From Paracentrotus lividus (lineage: Eukaryota > Echinodermata > Echinoidea > Camarodonta > Echinidae), in NCBI GenBank assembly GCA_940671915.1, contig CALNVZ010003426.1, positions 16,616,904 through 16,680,903 of the forward strand: a stretch of 64,000 nt of DNA. Direction: 5' to 3'. The position numbers and the translations under genes are program-made. The notes below the pieces were generated by a model. The model was not told the origin of the DNA. It did not search any database and saw only the letters and a program-made list of their open reading frames with translations. Positions 11,812-23,470 of this stretch are shown here, piece by piece; positions within the stretch are counted from its first letter, which is position 1; each line of letters starts with the position of its first letter.

Positions 11812-12932
11812 CATTGTTTCGTTCTGTATACTAATCCATATGTGTTTCTTTATGTTTTTTATCTATCACCCCCTCTCTTATCATTCCATGTATTTTTTTC
11901 TCCCATAGATCATCCCCTCGTTTACCATTTGTTTGGTAGATTTCCAAAATTTGTCATTCCCAATGACGCATGGTTTCCAATTTTTAGATGCAAAGTTTGC
12001 GATATGTGCTCCAAAGTTAGCGGAATGTGTTTCAGAGTTTGAGGCACGGACGTTCAAGAGTTTACGGCATGGACCCAAATGTTCCTGTAATCGCTAAGAG
12101 TACTTCAGTGCCACATTTTTTCATCCAACACTGGTTTCTATCAAAGCTATCAAACAAGGTTCCCTTTCGAATCAAACCCTTGAACTTGTAGATGCATTTG
12201 CAACTCCTGGACGATTTTTTTTTTTGATGTGGTCAGGATTCAATCCCCAGTGATTCACTTTGCTTGTCATCAGTTGAACCCCGACAGTCCTCTATCGTTT
12301 CTGTCCCTAGCTTTAAAATTAGTTTCTCACAATTGAAATAGGCCCTAATGCTTTACTTAATAAATGATTAATATGTGCGCAATATGAACATTCATAATTT
12401 TGTTGTTTTCGTTCGTTCAAGTAGTGGTAAATGAATATCAAACCATCCTCTTCCATTTGGTAACCTGTCACGGCATATTGATCACCAATTAAAAAGAGGG
12501 GTTAAATGCGTGTCCTTCCACGAATGCTGGCCTCACATCTCCCCCTCGCATGTCTGTTTCAGGCGGAGCCAGACGCATATGGAAGGGCGTCATAACTGAC
12601 AGAACTTGTGCGTTGACACGAAACAAAAGCCTATTTTTTGTTTTCTTACCAATGAATCTTCCTACGGAGAGGTGAGAAAATATGCTCAGTAGCGACACAG
12701 CATCTTCGATTGAGATGGGTTTAATCTTAGCAGCTGCCCTGGATGACCCCTGTCTCTCTGAACAGTTAATAAATTGTTATTGCCTACACAAGAAAGTACG
12801 ATATTTGTATTCAAGCCAAGTATTTTAGTCATGTATCTATTTGTGTTTTGGGTAAGTAATTTATTGGACATTTTCAACACTGTCATCAAGCTTTATCTTA
12901 AACTGATATAGATTATTACAACCCCCCCCCCA

Positions 12933-12974
<42 letters not shown>

Positions 12975-13513
12975 AAACAAACAAACAAACAAAACAAAAC
13001 AAAAAAAAAAAAAACAAATATTGTATTCCTGCTTTACGTTTAATAAAACAAAAACAAAATAAAGATATAGAAAAGTATCATACCAAGCGCTGCTTCTACC
13101 CTGAAAGAAACTCCCTCAAGTTACTTATGGTATAAACTGTCATGTAAGTATTTTTGTCCGTTTCCAGAGAAAAGGTCACACTTCATCTGATTCCGGATTA
13201 ATCTTTATTAGATCGGAATCGTCTATCGAAATACATCTATAGTCCATATTAAAAACTGTATTTGACATGGATCAACTCTTTTCCTGTCATGGACGACATT
13301 AATCATAGTTGAACAATCCAATGGGAGATACGAACATAGCTCTGGTAATAGAGAATTTGAAATACAATAATGCTTTCATCGTCTCTGCCAAGTTATTAAA
13401 GGTATTTACTCCACAACATCCTTTGTCGAAATTATTATATTACAAACAATCAAAATCTCCCTCTCTACATTTCTCACTCGACAATTATCTATTATTATCT
13501 CTTCTGCCAGTTG
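10677..13513. other. Low-complexity-rich stretch without a supported gene
   Basis: Contains C10A13 followed by (AAAT)n at 11,182-11,219, T32 at 11,780-11,811, and C10 followed by a long A/CAAA tract at 12,922-13,016. Open frames near 11,350 and 12,490-12,890 have no recognisable domain and no convincing splice context. Confidence 0.55.
11988..12082. repeat. Degenerate 22-24-bp tandem repeat
   Basis: Four diverged units read GCAAAGTTTGCGATATGTGC, CCAAAGTTAGCGGAATGTG, CAGAGTTTGAGGCACGGACG and CAAGAGTTTACGGCATGGAC. The shared core is AAAGTTTGCGGCATGTG. Divergence between units is high, so it is old. Confidence 0.5.
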
Positions 13514-13521
13514 TATTCTCC

Positions 13522-13938
13522 CCGGGGGGGACGGGGTCACTCAAAGAAAAAAGTGCTACCATGCGTGTCCCCGCACCCTGAAAATGGACCCTAAACGTCT
13601 CATTGCATGAAGTCAAATTTGCACCCCTTTTCGACGTCAGACAGCAAAACATACCCTAAATGGCGTAAACACCGTGAAATTTTGAACCCAAAACAGCCAT
13701 TTCTGGTGAAAATACCCCCTAAATGGCGTATACACCGTGAAAATTTTGGCCCCAAAACAGCAATTTCCGCTGACAACACCCCTTTTTTATTGAAAATGGC
13801 GATTGAAATGAAAAAAAAAAACACCCCTATTTTAGGAAAAGCGTCGACGCCTGCGAAAGGCTGAAAACAGACCCTTTCGACGTTTTTTGGGACACGCATG
13901 CGTAGCACATCATTGTGAGTGGTACCCCCCCCCCCGGG
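13522..13938. mobile_element. hAT-like non-autonomous element with an internal 63-bp tandem repeat
   Basis: TATTCTCC lies directly outside both ends (13514-13521 and 13939-13946; 7 to 9 bp depending on how the C run is split). The ends are CCGGGGGG and CCCCCCGGG. Inside them GTGCTACCATGCGTGTCCC pairs with GGACACGCATGCGTAGCAC. An 8-bp duplication points to hAT, from structure only. Internally, CTAAATGGCGTAWACACCGT starts at 13656 and again at 13719, with the text after each copy also related, giving a 63-bp period. Because 63 is a multiple of three, one plus-strand frame reads a 21-residue repeat (PKWRKHRE.LNPK), but there is no start context or domain. Confidence 0.65.
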
Positions 13939-14136
13939 TATTCTCCCTTTACATAGCCCCACTCTCTCTATTCTTGGCCAGAATTTAAAAGCACATATTA
14001 ACAATGTTCATTTAAGTAAACACTTTCATCTGAAACCTCTTTCTACTTTGTTTTGTAATAGTTCTTTATGCATTCATTTAGCTCACTTTCGTATAATCCT
14101 TAATCACAAATTCAGATATTCTAAACCCTAAACGAA

Positions 14137-14218
14137 CACACACAAAACACGCATACACAGGAACACCCTCACACACACTTACACACCTACCAACTAACAC
14201 ATTCACACAGGCGCGCGA

Positions 14219-14253
<35 letters not shown>

Positions 14254-14265
14254 ACCACACCACCC
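14137..14265. repeat. CA-rich microsatellite
   Basis: The pure (AC)n core is at about 14,221-14,252, and imperfect CA-rich text extends to the left. Confidence 0.9.
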
Positions 14266-14481
14266 ACCCTGATCCGCACACAATAACAAATTGCGTAACA
14301 TAATATTAAAGAAGGGGAGTTCTTAAGCATACCTGATAATAAAGTGTGCAGTAAACAATAAGTTTCAATACAAGCATGTGAACAATTTAGTTTGCTTTTC
14401 AGTATCATTGTTTTTATGTCATTAAGGGCTATCCAGCCATTCGCTTTCTTTTGAATTTTTTTGATAAAATAATGTATATTT

Positions 14482-15274
14482 GAAGAGTTTGATTCCAAAA
14501 GGCGCTAAATCCACTTTTAGTGTTTTAGAGTAAATCAAGGTTTTTTAATTTACCATTTTATCTTATCCATTGTAAGTTTATTTTGATATATATGATAAAG
14601 CTATCGTATTCGAATAATTAAATAACGTTTTTAAAATCTAGCTATCAATTTCAATTTTTAAGAAATTTTTATAATTTCAATTCCCATGGATTTAGCGCCT
14701 TTTGGAATAAAACCTCCGTCAGATGCCAATTTTTGTAGATTTAAATCCTATAAATAAATGAAATTCAAAACGAAACACATGAATATTGCTACCAGAGTAT
14801 AGATACAACTTTTCTGATGTTTAAATTTTGAAATATTTTTTTTTTTTTTTTTAATATCTTATCTCTTTCAAGACCGGGATTTTCGATGTTTTATTCCAAA
14901 AGGAGCTAAATCCAAAAATATTCATAAAATTATGTAAACTATTCTAATAATCTAAAAATTTTGCACGGATGATGGAGGCTGGTAGCCACAACATGTGCAA
15001 AAAGATCTAATTGTATTTTGTTAGGTAAAGTGGTTAAATAAACAAATCCTAAATGACCATAGTGGATTTAGCGCCTTTTGGAATAAAACCGTTTTGGATT
15101 TAGCTCCTTTTGGAATAAAACTCATATTTGTGACCAATTTTTTTCAAACTTCCAAAAAATATTTTTTTATCCAATATACTGCATTTGATTCCAATGCCTA
15201 AGATGCACTTAATTAAACTATAAAATCCATTTTGGTCAAAAGTGGATTTAGCGCCTTTTGGAATCAAGCTCTTC
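14482..15274. mobile_element. Inverted-repeat element with GAAGAGYTTGATTCC ends (copy A)
   Basis: The termini are a ~37-bp near-perfect inverted repeat: GAAGAGTTTGATTCCAAAAG.. on the left and ..CTTTTGGAATCAAGCTCTTC on the right. ATTT lies directly outside each end (14,478-14,481; 15,275-15,278). The internal module GGATTTAGCGCCTTTTGGAA appears in both orientations: minus at 14,888-14,913; plus at 14,688-14,713, 15,064-15,089 and 15,096-15,120; and at both ends. There is no transposase. I cannot assign a known superfamily. Confidence 0.65.
14887..15090. mobile_element. Possible nested smaller element with GTTTTATTCC ends
   Basis: GTTTTATTCCAAAAGGAGCT at 14,887 pairs with the module at 15,064-15,090 that ends in TTTTGGAATAAAACC, enclosing about 200 bp. 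A directly repeated third module follows 32 bp later. The end sequence differs from the outer element (TTTTATTCC in place of GAGYTTGATTCC), so this may be a sub-family member inserted into copy A, or internal duplication of the end. Confidence 0.4.
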
Positions 15275-15812
15275 ATTTGATAAATGTATTTTAACTGTTG
15301 CGATTTGGAAAATAAACACGATACAATACAATTATTATAATCATTAAAAAAAAAATGGCATATGAATGAAGCCACTTTTACATACTTCCGTTTGGTTGTT
15401 TGATTGCAATCATTTTGAACTTCATCTGGTGTGCTCGCCTCCGTTAATTGTCCTTGAAAGGGAATTTAGATATCATTGACTAATTATTGCTCTTCAAATG
15501 ACGAAATGAATCCTATTTTTGCTCTCTCTATTTCAAATGACTTTCATGGCTAGGATTCTTTTTCCTACACAGCCACCTTTTTAAATGAATGTCGGTTATG
15601 TCGGTTATTTATAGAACAAAACACACTATAATTATGTTGTTTTAGACATATTCTACTACTAGATACCGTCTTATCTGTGTATTATGTCTTCTTTTATTCA
15701 TATAGGAGGAGGTATATGCTTCGAAGGTCAGTGGACAGTTTAGACATAAGAACATGTAATTAACAAAATCGTTAACCGTCATGGTCTCAAACGGAACATA
15801 TTTAAAACAAAT

Positions 15813-16050
15813 GAAGAGCTATCATGTAAAAGGGACTAAATCCACTTTTATAACTCCAGAGAAAATGACATTTGTTTACCAGATTTTGTACACGCATCTG
15901 TGGAAAAGGGAAATTACAAAATGCATTTTCCCTAAAGCTTTAAGATAATCCTTTCGTTTAGAGACGGGTACGTACCTGAACAATGGCCTGATATCAATAA
16001 CTCAGTTTTGATCAAAAGTGGATTGAATCCCTTTTGCATACAAGCTCTTG
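15813..16050. mobile_element. Short relative of the GAAGAGCTTG element (copy B)
   Basis: The ends GAAGAGCTATCATGTAAAAG and CTTTTGCATACAAGCTCTTG form an inverted repeat, followed inward by GGGACTAAATCCACTTTT on the left and AAAAGTGGATTGAATCCC on the right. AAAT lies outside each end (15,809-15,812; 16,051-16,054). At 238 bp it is a deletion-type derivative of the same family as copy A, which lies 540 bp away. Confidence 0.6.
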
Positions 16051-16205
16051 AAATACGGAAAGGGAAATTCCTTTTTTTTCTATAATAAAATAGAAATGGC
16101 ATTCGCTTTTCCATTGTTCAGGCGGATAAAAATAAATTGTTTTGAACAATGAGAACAAGAAAAGTATTGCAAGTAAACGGAAGGTAAAATGGGAGTTCAG
16201 TATGA

Positions 16206-16305
16206 CCGGGGTAATAATAATTGTAAAGCGCTTAGAGATGAAATTGTTTCATATTAGGCGCTATATAAATCGCAACTATTATTATTATTACTATTATTAA
16301 ACCCA
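16206..16305 (+). mobile_element. 3' tail of a CR1/L2-like non-LTR element or its SINE
   Basis: TTGTAAAGCGCTTAGAGATG is followed by GGCGCTATATAAATCGCAAC and then (ATT)n. This hairpin-plus-ATT tail is widespread at the 3' end of invertebrate CR1/L2-related elements and their SINEs. No upstream coding part is visible. Confidence 0.65.
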
Positions 16306-18157
16306 ACAGGTGCTATTTGAGATATTGTGCAATTACATTATCGTTGCAAAATATGTACACAGCGCATCAATGACGCAGCAATTAATTTTGCGGCCATATT
16401 TATTGTTTCATGGAATTAAAGATTCACAAAAGGAAAACAAAAATATAAAATGCTTTAACGAGAGACTACGTGGCGACACCAGCAATTAAACGTGATTTCC
16501 GTGACATTTTATCGCGATGGAATGAATTAATTAGTGTTTGACATTTGTACGTCACTAGCAATCGTGTTATAATTTTCGTAAAGGTTCGACCGGAGGTTAT
16601 ACCAGTAAAGCTGATTGATGAGTAAATTAATAATCATCTGAAAGATAAATGTCAATACAGGCAATATTATAGACATGCTGCGCCTGATCCTTACAAATCA
16701 TGGATAAGTTTTTGGCAATAGTATTCATTGTTTGGAATCGCCCTTTTTTAATCAATGTTTATATATTTTTTTTTAATTTGTATTTTTTTTCTTATTTCTT
16801 TTTACTTTAATTTTATTTCGAATTATCATTATTTTCTATAAAAAGTGGTATATTACAATTATTCGATAATATTGCGTAGGCAAAATACAGCTTTAATAAC
16901 ATTTTCATCAAAATCGTAAATGGCGATTATTTCATTTTTGGGATACTTCTTTCATATTTAATATAACTATATCTCTGTTTTGAGCAGCGTGAAACGTGTC
17001 CGTTGTGTTTGCAAGTACTCAAGTTAAGACAATTTTATTAAATTAAATTTTAATGCAAATACATTTTTAAAAAAAAAAATAAATAAATAAAAAAAAAAAA
17101 AAAACAGTTACGTGGGCGAGGGAGGGAGAGGGGGTGATATTATGTGGATGATGATGTACGTCCTGTCAATCGTCTTGAATGTTTGAATGAAACTTTGGTA
17201 CGAAACAAAATTCTAACTCACATGCATAATGGCGGTTTGTTTAGTCCCGTAATGGAGGCAAAGTTCTAAAGCTTGATAAAGGGCAAAGGCGCGTTCACGG
17301 GGGTTAAGCGCAAATAACAAGGAACGGTTTCAGGCGCATCACTTGAAAGCTTGTTTGTTGGTCAAGTACTGATGGTTGCTTCAAATAAACGTGTATGCTG
17401 TTGGCAATTCTGTATCCTTTTTTTTTTCCAGATATGTCCCGAATTGGTCCATTACTTGAAAACGATTCTTAACATATTCCGTGAATTGAGTCTGACTTGT
17501 CCCACCCAATCTGGACGAATTTGCATTTTCCGATCCAATAAAAGTAAATCATATTTTACTTACATACACATGAATGAAAAATAAGACCCCCCCTCCCTCC
17601 ACAAAAAAGTGAAAATAAAAATAAAATAAAAATATATAAATTAATAAAAGTTGTTTCACCCTGGAGGATGGTATTTATAGAGTATATGCGCTTGTTATGC
17701 TATCCTTTTTGAACATCTTTCTTCTTTTACCACCAAGGTCGTCATCCCCCTCCCCCCCCCTTTTGAAATCATTTTGTTTTCTTTTTCCTTATCAAATGAA
17801 TTACCGAAAGACACGTGCTCAAAATGTGCCCAAGCCTCGGTTCAGCTCAAGAGTAATAAGCAAAATGTGTTTTGGTATTATTTTTCAGTGCGCCAGGGGA
17901 TGAAAGGCGTAAACATAGTGTCTCGATAAACAGTGCAAGAGGTGTTCAGCGGTCATTACGCCTCCGAAGTTGAGCCATAGCGCCCATTTCTTTAGAAAAT
18001 TGAACATTCTCTTTCTTTCCTTGGTATTTCACTTCTTTATCAAGAAGAAAATGTGCATATCGTATCAACAAGATGTTATAATCTCGGAGATTATTACTAT
18101 TATTATTTAGCGTCTAACCAGAACAATTTTAAACAGATATAACACGCCATAATGACG
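16306..18157. other. No recognisable feature
   Basis: AT-rich DNA with T-rich (16,745-16,810) and A-rich (17,068-17,104) tracts. No open frame shows a domain. Confidence 0.55.
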
Positions 18158-18162
18158 ACACA

Positions 18163-18204
<42 letters not shown>

Positions 18205-18220
18205 CACACACACACACAAC
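18158..18220. repeat. (CA)n microsatellite
   Basis: A nearly pure AC run with one AGC interruption. Confidence 0.95.
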
Positions 18221-18599
18221 AATATAGAAGAGAACTTGTGTCACTGAAAAATGCAAAACTGTTCAAATGCTATATAAACAGGGCTACTGGTTTGTGCTAG
18301 TTTTAACAAAAATAACCTTAGGGATATCTGTGCCAAATCAAAAGGATTTATATACGTTGTTGCGTCGGGTTGTTGGTACTGAGGTTGTGTTGGTGGATGT
18401 CGTTATGTATGTTTATTTGACAGAAGATATGTTTTATGGGTTTAAATGTGTCTGGTTAAAAGTAGAGAATGGGAGGTTGATAACTTCTATAAAACACTTG
18501 TTTTAATACATCCATTTCAAAATAATAAAAAAGTGAAAACTTCATATAGGCGGTATCTCGATCGGTTTGTTATGTGGAGGGTAGTAGGTTGAAGACAAA

Positions 18600-18830
18600 G
18601 AACTTAGAATTCCTTTTTTTTTCAAGCTTTCGGGCTACCCACCTTTCATCAGCACATCTATACAATCACTTGTGCCACATTGTAACAAATAGCACTACAA
18701 TAGGTGATAAAAGAAAAACACCCAACGATTCATTTTGTAGCCTAAATGAATGTCGTATTGATGACCGAAAGCTCGTATTAAAAGGAAAAAGGAGAGCTCC
18801 GTCTCGATTTGTTTGTCGTTATTGTCTGTT

Positions 18831-18870
<40 letters not shown>

Positions 18871-18960
18871 ATTATATATATATATATAATTATATGCATA
18901 TTATATAGTATACATAATATATATATATATATTATATATATATATCTACTAATAAAACAG
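18600..18960. mobile_element. Possible Penelope-like element fragment with TA-rich tract
   Basis: On the minus strand, CTGATGA (18,652-18,646), a 14-base spacer AAGGTGGGTAGCCC and GAAA (18,631-18,628) recall the hammerhead ribozyme core found in the terminal repeats of Penelope-like elements. At about 18,754-18,771 the plus strand has TGATGACCGAAAGCTCG, followed by GGAGAGCTCCGTCTCG and a long TA tract (18,832-18,955). The same CCGAAAGCTCG phrase lies beside the TA tract at 42,424. The spacer does not give the canonical G-C closing pair of stem II, so the ribozyme reading is tentative. A 167-codon plus-strand open frame crosses this region, but it is mostly encoded TA repeat. Confidence 0.3.
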
Positions 18961-20640
18961 TTTTATGCACTTTTACCATGTTTATTTAACCAATCTATTA
19001 ATTTTAGTCAGTGTCTTCGAAATTTATTTATTATTTTTCCAGATAATACAACAAAATCTCTCTGTTACGATACATAAAATGGTCGACACATTACTCTGGC
19101 TATAAGTGAAATACATTGATATACAACTATTTTGCATTGAAGCCTATGTTGCCAATACTTTGGACATGAATGGTGCTCGCTACAAACTCATTTAACACAA
19201 AAAAAGTATTTTAAAGAAGAAACAAATTAAAACAAATATTTCCGTCGAATAGACCATTTGAATGCTTGGTCAAAACCCCTTTCATCAGGAAAAGAAAACA
19301 AAATTATTGTCATCTCTCTTTTGGAGAGAGAAAAAAAATAATAATAAAAACATGGATATTTGGGGAGGGTCCACGAGGCCGAAGGTCTAGGAAGCCAATA
19401 ATTTTCTCAACGAAAAAAGTAGCTTCGCAAACCCTTTGGCCCGTAATCTGTTACGGGTTTAAAGAGTTGTACGGCCAATTGACAATAGAATCGAACAATA
19501 GCACCGTACGAGATAAAAAACTCCCAGGACGAAAAAACTCCCAAACGTGTTACAACTTCCTCGTCTGAAATGCAACTAGATAACCGGAAAAACCATTGAA
19601 ATAATGACGGCAACACTGATTGTTTGTAGCCGCTTTATCTTGACTGCCGAGTGTTGTGCATTGTCGCCTTGTCATGCTTTTCCAAATATCACGTCCCATT
19701 CAGTAAACAATTCAGTGGCCTGGGATGGGAACAATTAACCAGGGGGTGGAAAAAGGGAGTTTTATCTTTTGAATTAATCTCCTCAATAGCTCCACGAATT
19801 TTTCTTTCACAAATGTGAGTGCCCATATTTGGCCAAAGCAATGAAACGTTGAATTGATTCCGATATCACGCACATGCATGCGCAAAAGTTTCACGTTAGG
19901 TGCATGCGCATCAATCTTTTTCTTATTACTATTTTATTTATTTTTCTTTCTTTTTTTTTCTATTTGGAAGGGCAAAATTGTAATAATTGGGAAGGGTAAA
20001 ATATAAATTTCCACTACTTAAATATTCAACTCTTTAGCGAAGCCCATACACAAAACAATAAAACGTCATGTTCATTTAACATATCTCACTCGGCCTCGAA
20101 ATCCCTCCATCTATCAAATAATTCATGATAATATGGACCTTTGAAGGAATGTTGGAATTTGTTTCCATTTTTTTTCTGGGTATTTTTTTTGTACATGTTG
20201 TATGTATGTATGCTCGCTATATTTGAAATGGAGCGGGAAATTCTTTTATTGTGATGAAAAAGGTAATTCCATGCTTAACGAGGTATATTATCAAAGCGCG
20301 TTATCTTTTCTTTTGAGAAAGCTAGCGGTTCCAGGTTAGGCTGACATAGCACATAAAAACGGACAAAGGTTCAGATTCAGGGCGGAACCAATTGCTGAAT
20401 GAACTACTCGTTAGTATTTTGAATCCAATTTGCATACACTATATTGTTGCTATGACTGACAAACACGTTTCTTGTCTCACATAGCAACACACTAATATAT
20501 GCAAAAAGGGAAATCGAGTGGCGTATTTTAGTCAAGTGCCAATTAATTAATTCAGTATGTCTTGAAAAGAAAACATTAGTTTACATTCTCAGTTGGAAAA
20601 TGATAATGGTGTTTTCTCCTCTGTAGAAATTTGGACGGTA
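18961..20640. other. No recognisable feature
   Basis: Mixed AT-rich sequence. Overlapping short open frames at 19,266-19,616 lack any domain. Confidence 0.5.
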
Positions 20641-21341
20641 TAGGTGGTATCCTGACGTCGCGGAGATGTCTCTGAGACTCAACACTCGGGACGTCTCCGA
20701 TAATTGTTTTTATGTTCATCATCAGACACCTCCCACGACAGAAAAAAAAAACACAACACATTCGTAAGCAGTTCATTTCCCACGCTGAAGTGGTATCTCC
20801 ACTTTGGTCCCGCGATTCGGATACTCCAAGGAAGTCTCCGTATATATATATATTTTTTTTCTTTCGCGAGCATTCGCGGCGATACCCGGGGAGACGGGGG
20901 GGGTGACGTGTCCCCCCTCCCTCGATTTTTATGGGGGGATGTCCCTTCGATTTTTAAAAATGAACAAAAATTTTTATGTAGTGATTAGCTTGTGAAGCTA
21001 ATAAAGAGGTAAAATGTTATGTCAATAAGATGCTAAATGTTATTAAGATAAACTAAAGGCAAAATTTCCGGCTCGCGCTTCGCGCTCGCAAAATTTTCTT
21101 AGTTTCTGGCTATGTGCGAAAGTATGCGAATTTGAGTGTATTATTTTTTTCACTTTGGTGTTTTCTGCCCGCCCGGCCTCCCCGTCGGACATATCGCCGC
21201 GCTTGTCGTGGGATATCTCGGAACGTCTCTGAACGTCTGCGCGGACAAAATAACATCAAAATCATTTCAAACCATTCTCAAATTAGTCTCAAACTAGTTC
21301 CAAATCCGTTTTTCCAGTTATGGAAAGTGACCTTGCCACCA
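20641..21341. mobile_element. TA-flanked GGTGG-end DNA element (long relative of the 46.5-kb element)
   Basis: The left end TAGGTGGTATCCTGACGTCG closely follows the left end of the 46.5-kb element (AAGGTGGTATCTCACTTCGC). The right end GGAAAGTGACCTTGCCACCA is a diverged inverse of it. TA lies outside both ends (20,639-20,640; 21,342-21,343). Just inside the left end is GCGGAGATGTCTCTGAGAC, and near the right end are AATTAGTCTCAAACTAGTTC-type repeats, again as in the 46.5-kb element. The 700-bp length comes from a separate GC-rich repeat within it. There is no transposase. Confidence 0.5.
20885..21170 (+). repeat. GC-rich dispersed repeat, copy 1
   Basis: Matches the reverse complement of 52,190-52,495 over most of its length. 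Shared phrases in order are GACGTGTCCCCCC, CTCGATTTTT, ATGTAGTGATTAGC, GTGAAGCTAATAAAGAGG, GGCTCGCGCTTCGCGCTCGC and GTGCGAA.GTATGC.AATTTG. This copy sits inside the TA-flanked element at 20,641-21,341. Family unknown. Confidence 0.7.
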
Positions 21342-21343
21342 TA

Positions 21344-22143
21344 GTTTTTGTTGCGTTTTAGCGTCAGTTGTCCTCTGCTACAATATGTCAGGTCAAAACT
21401 ACACTTCAATCGTGTCGAAATGTCATTTTTGATGATTAACATGCAATTAATCTAATCGTTGTGGGACAGTTCTATAATGCACTAAATTCTTAAAACAAAG
21501 TTTTAACAACTTTAACTTCAAGTTAACGAGAAAATCAGATAAATTAGCTTCCTCCGAATAAAATCAGCAAAGCCATATCAAATCTAAACCACCTTATCCC
21601 TAGTTTGAATTCTTTGTAGAATTGTGTACATAATTGATCCGAATGACGTCATTCTGAATCTACTTTCTACGATAGGACGCACGCTTCACTTGAGCTCATA
21701 GAGAGCGTGCAAATCAGGTTGCATTTCTGTCCTCATACCCTTACTATTTCGTGCGAAGCACACGATCTAAACCCCGGACACAAGAATACGGGCCTTTAAG
21801 TTGTATGTATTGCAGTGTGGGCCAAAACAGTGGCAGGGGTACAAGCTCCATAAACGTCCAGAACCACACTGGCCACAGTGGTGAACGGTGTGTGTATGTT
21901 TCCGTGGTTTGAGAGCCTCTGCTATACCTCTACGTGCAATAGTCAGCGTCTATGCTAGGTCTGTCACTGCCCATTACACCTATATAATTAAAAGGTGGCA
22001 AAACACTGAGTATGCTTTGTACATATAAATCAAGTCATGCATATGAGGCTAGCATAGTCAATATCAATAATCGCTACGGTAAATATTGTGCATATTCTCA
22101 AGAGTACTATTAATATTAGGCACATTAATTGCGGATATCACCG

Positions 22144-22177
<34 letters not shown>

Positions 22178-23185
22178 AGGGCCCTAACGAAGAACATTAG
22201 AATAAATGTATTTTTTTTAGCTCTTCCATAGATGTGCAAAGTTGCTGCTTTAAACTAAATCCCACCCTTTCTCGCGTTACAAACTAACATTTACAATATA
22301 TTTTTTGAAATACTTTTTGCTCTTTATCAGTGGGATCTTTCAAAATGCTTTTTCTTACCCAAAAGGAGAAAGGTTGAATTATAAAAAGCTTCACTTAATA
22401 TCTCATATATGGCCTGCGTTTCTCCTAACGAAAAAAGAATGATGTTTAACAATAATAATGATAATGATAATAATACATGAATTATAAACAATTAAAAATG
22501 TAACGCCGCTTTTTAAGGACAACCGCAAGTATCCATCGATCCTGAATGTTTTTTCGTAAATCAAAATGAAAATGAAAATGATTGCATAAGCAGACTGTGT
22601 AATTAGATAAATTAAGGAAGAACTTACATGCTTAAATCCATTAGATCGGTCCTATTTGGTCAAGCAATTTTTTTCCAATGGCATCATGTAAATACGAAGC
22701 ATTTTATCAATCTAAAATAGAAAAATTCCAGGATTCTAAAAAAGAAACAAACAAAATTATCAAAAGTAATAAGCAATGGAAAACAAACGAAAAAGAAAAG
22801 CAAAACAAACAACAAGCAAACCTCTAATTTTCAATTCATTACATTATCCTTTTTGCCGACCAAACAAATTTATTTGTTCATCCGCATTTGAAATAGGAAA
22901 AGGAGATGGCTATTATATGTGATCATTACACGAATCTTCTTCCCAATACAGTATTTTGACATGATTGTTGACTATAAAAGCAGAAATCGCGGGAAATGCT
23001 ATTATTTAAATTCCTCAATGAAGACCATTCCCGTATCGTCTTGTAATATTTATGTAAAGCTACACTATGTGGAAGTACATTCTCTGACAATCTTTATGTC
23101 GAATGCATATCTGCTGGAAAGAACACCTATTCACATTGTGGACCCAGATGAAAATCAACTGGAAGGTATCACAGTTGGAACCTGT
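21344..23185. other. No recognisable feature
   Basis: AT-rich sequence with a T run (22,144-22,172) and a short (AATGAT)n-like tract near 22,450. No supported gene. Confidence 0.55.
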
Positions 23186-23212
23186 AACTAATCAATGTGG
23201 AAAAATTGATTT

Positions 23213-23470
23213 CACAGTGTGAATTTATTACTCACAGTGTGAATTGATATTCACAGTGTGGCCAAAAACATGAAAAATATTCGACTACTGTGAGAAACAG
23301 ATTGTAGAATTGTGAAATGTACTCTCTCCCCTTTAAAAACGAAATATTATGTAACCATGTTTTATTTATTATTTTTTTTGTCTATATCTTTTTTTTTTTT
23401 ATAAGTTAGTACTAACGTGCCCTGCTGGAAAGAACACAGTGTCGCACAGTGTGATATGGTTTTTCACATA
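23213..23470. repeat. Outlying CACAGTGTG motifs upstream of the duplicated block
   Basis: TTCACAGTGTGAATT, CTCACAGTGTGAATT and TTCACAGTGTGGCC lie at 23,211-23,262, and two more at 23,435-23,454. They belong to the same motif family as the main array 600 bp downstream but lie outside the duplicated segment, so the array is older than the duplication boundary. Confidence 0.6.

Noticed and set aside
18574-19077. 167-codon plus-strand open frame
   Set aside because: A large part is a TA microsatellite read as Ile-Tyr repeats; the remainder has no domain and overlaps repeat-like sequence.
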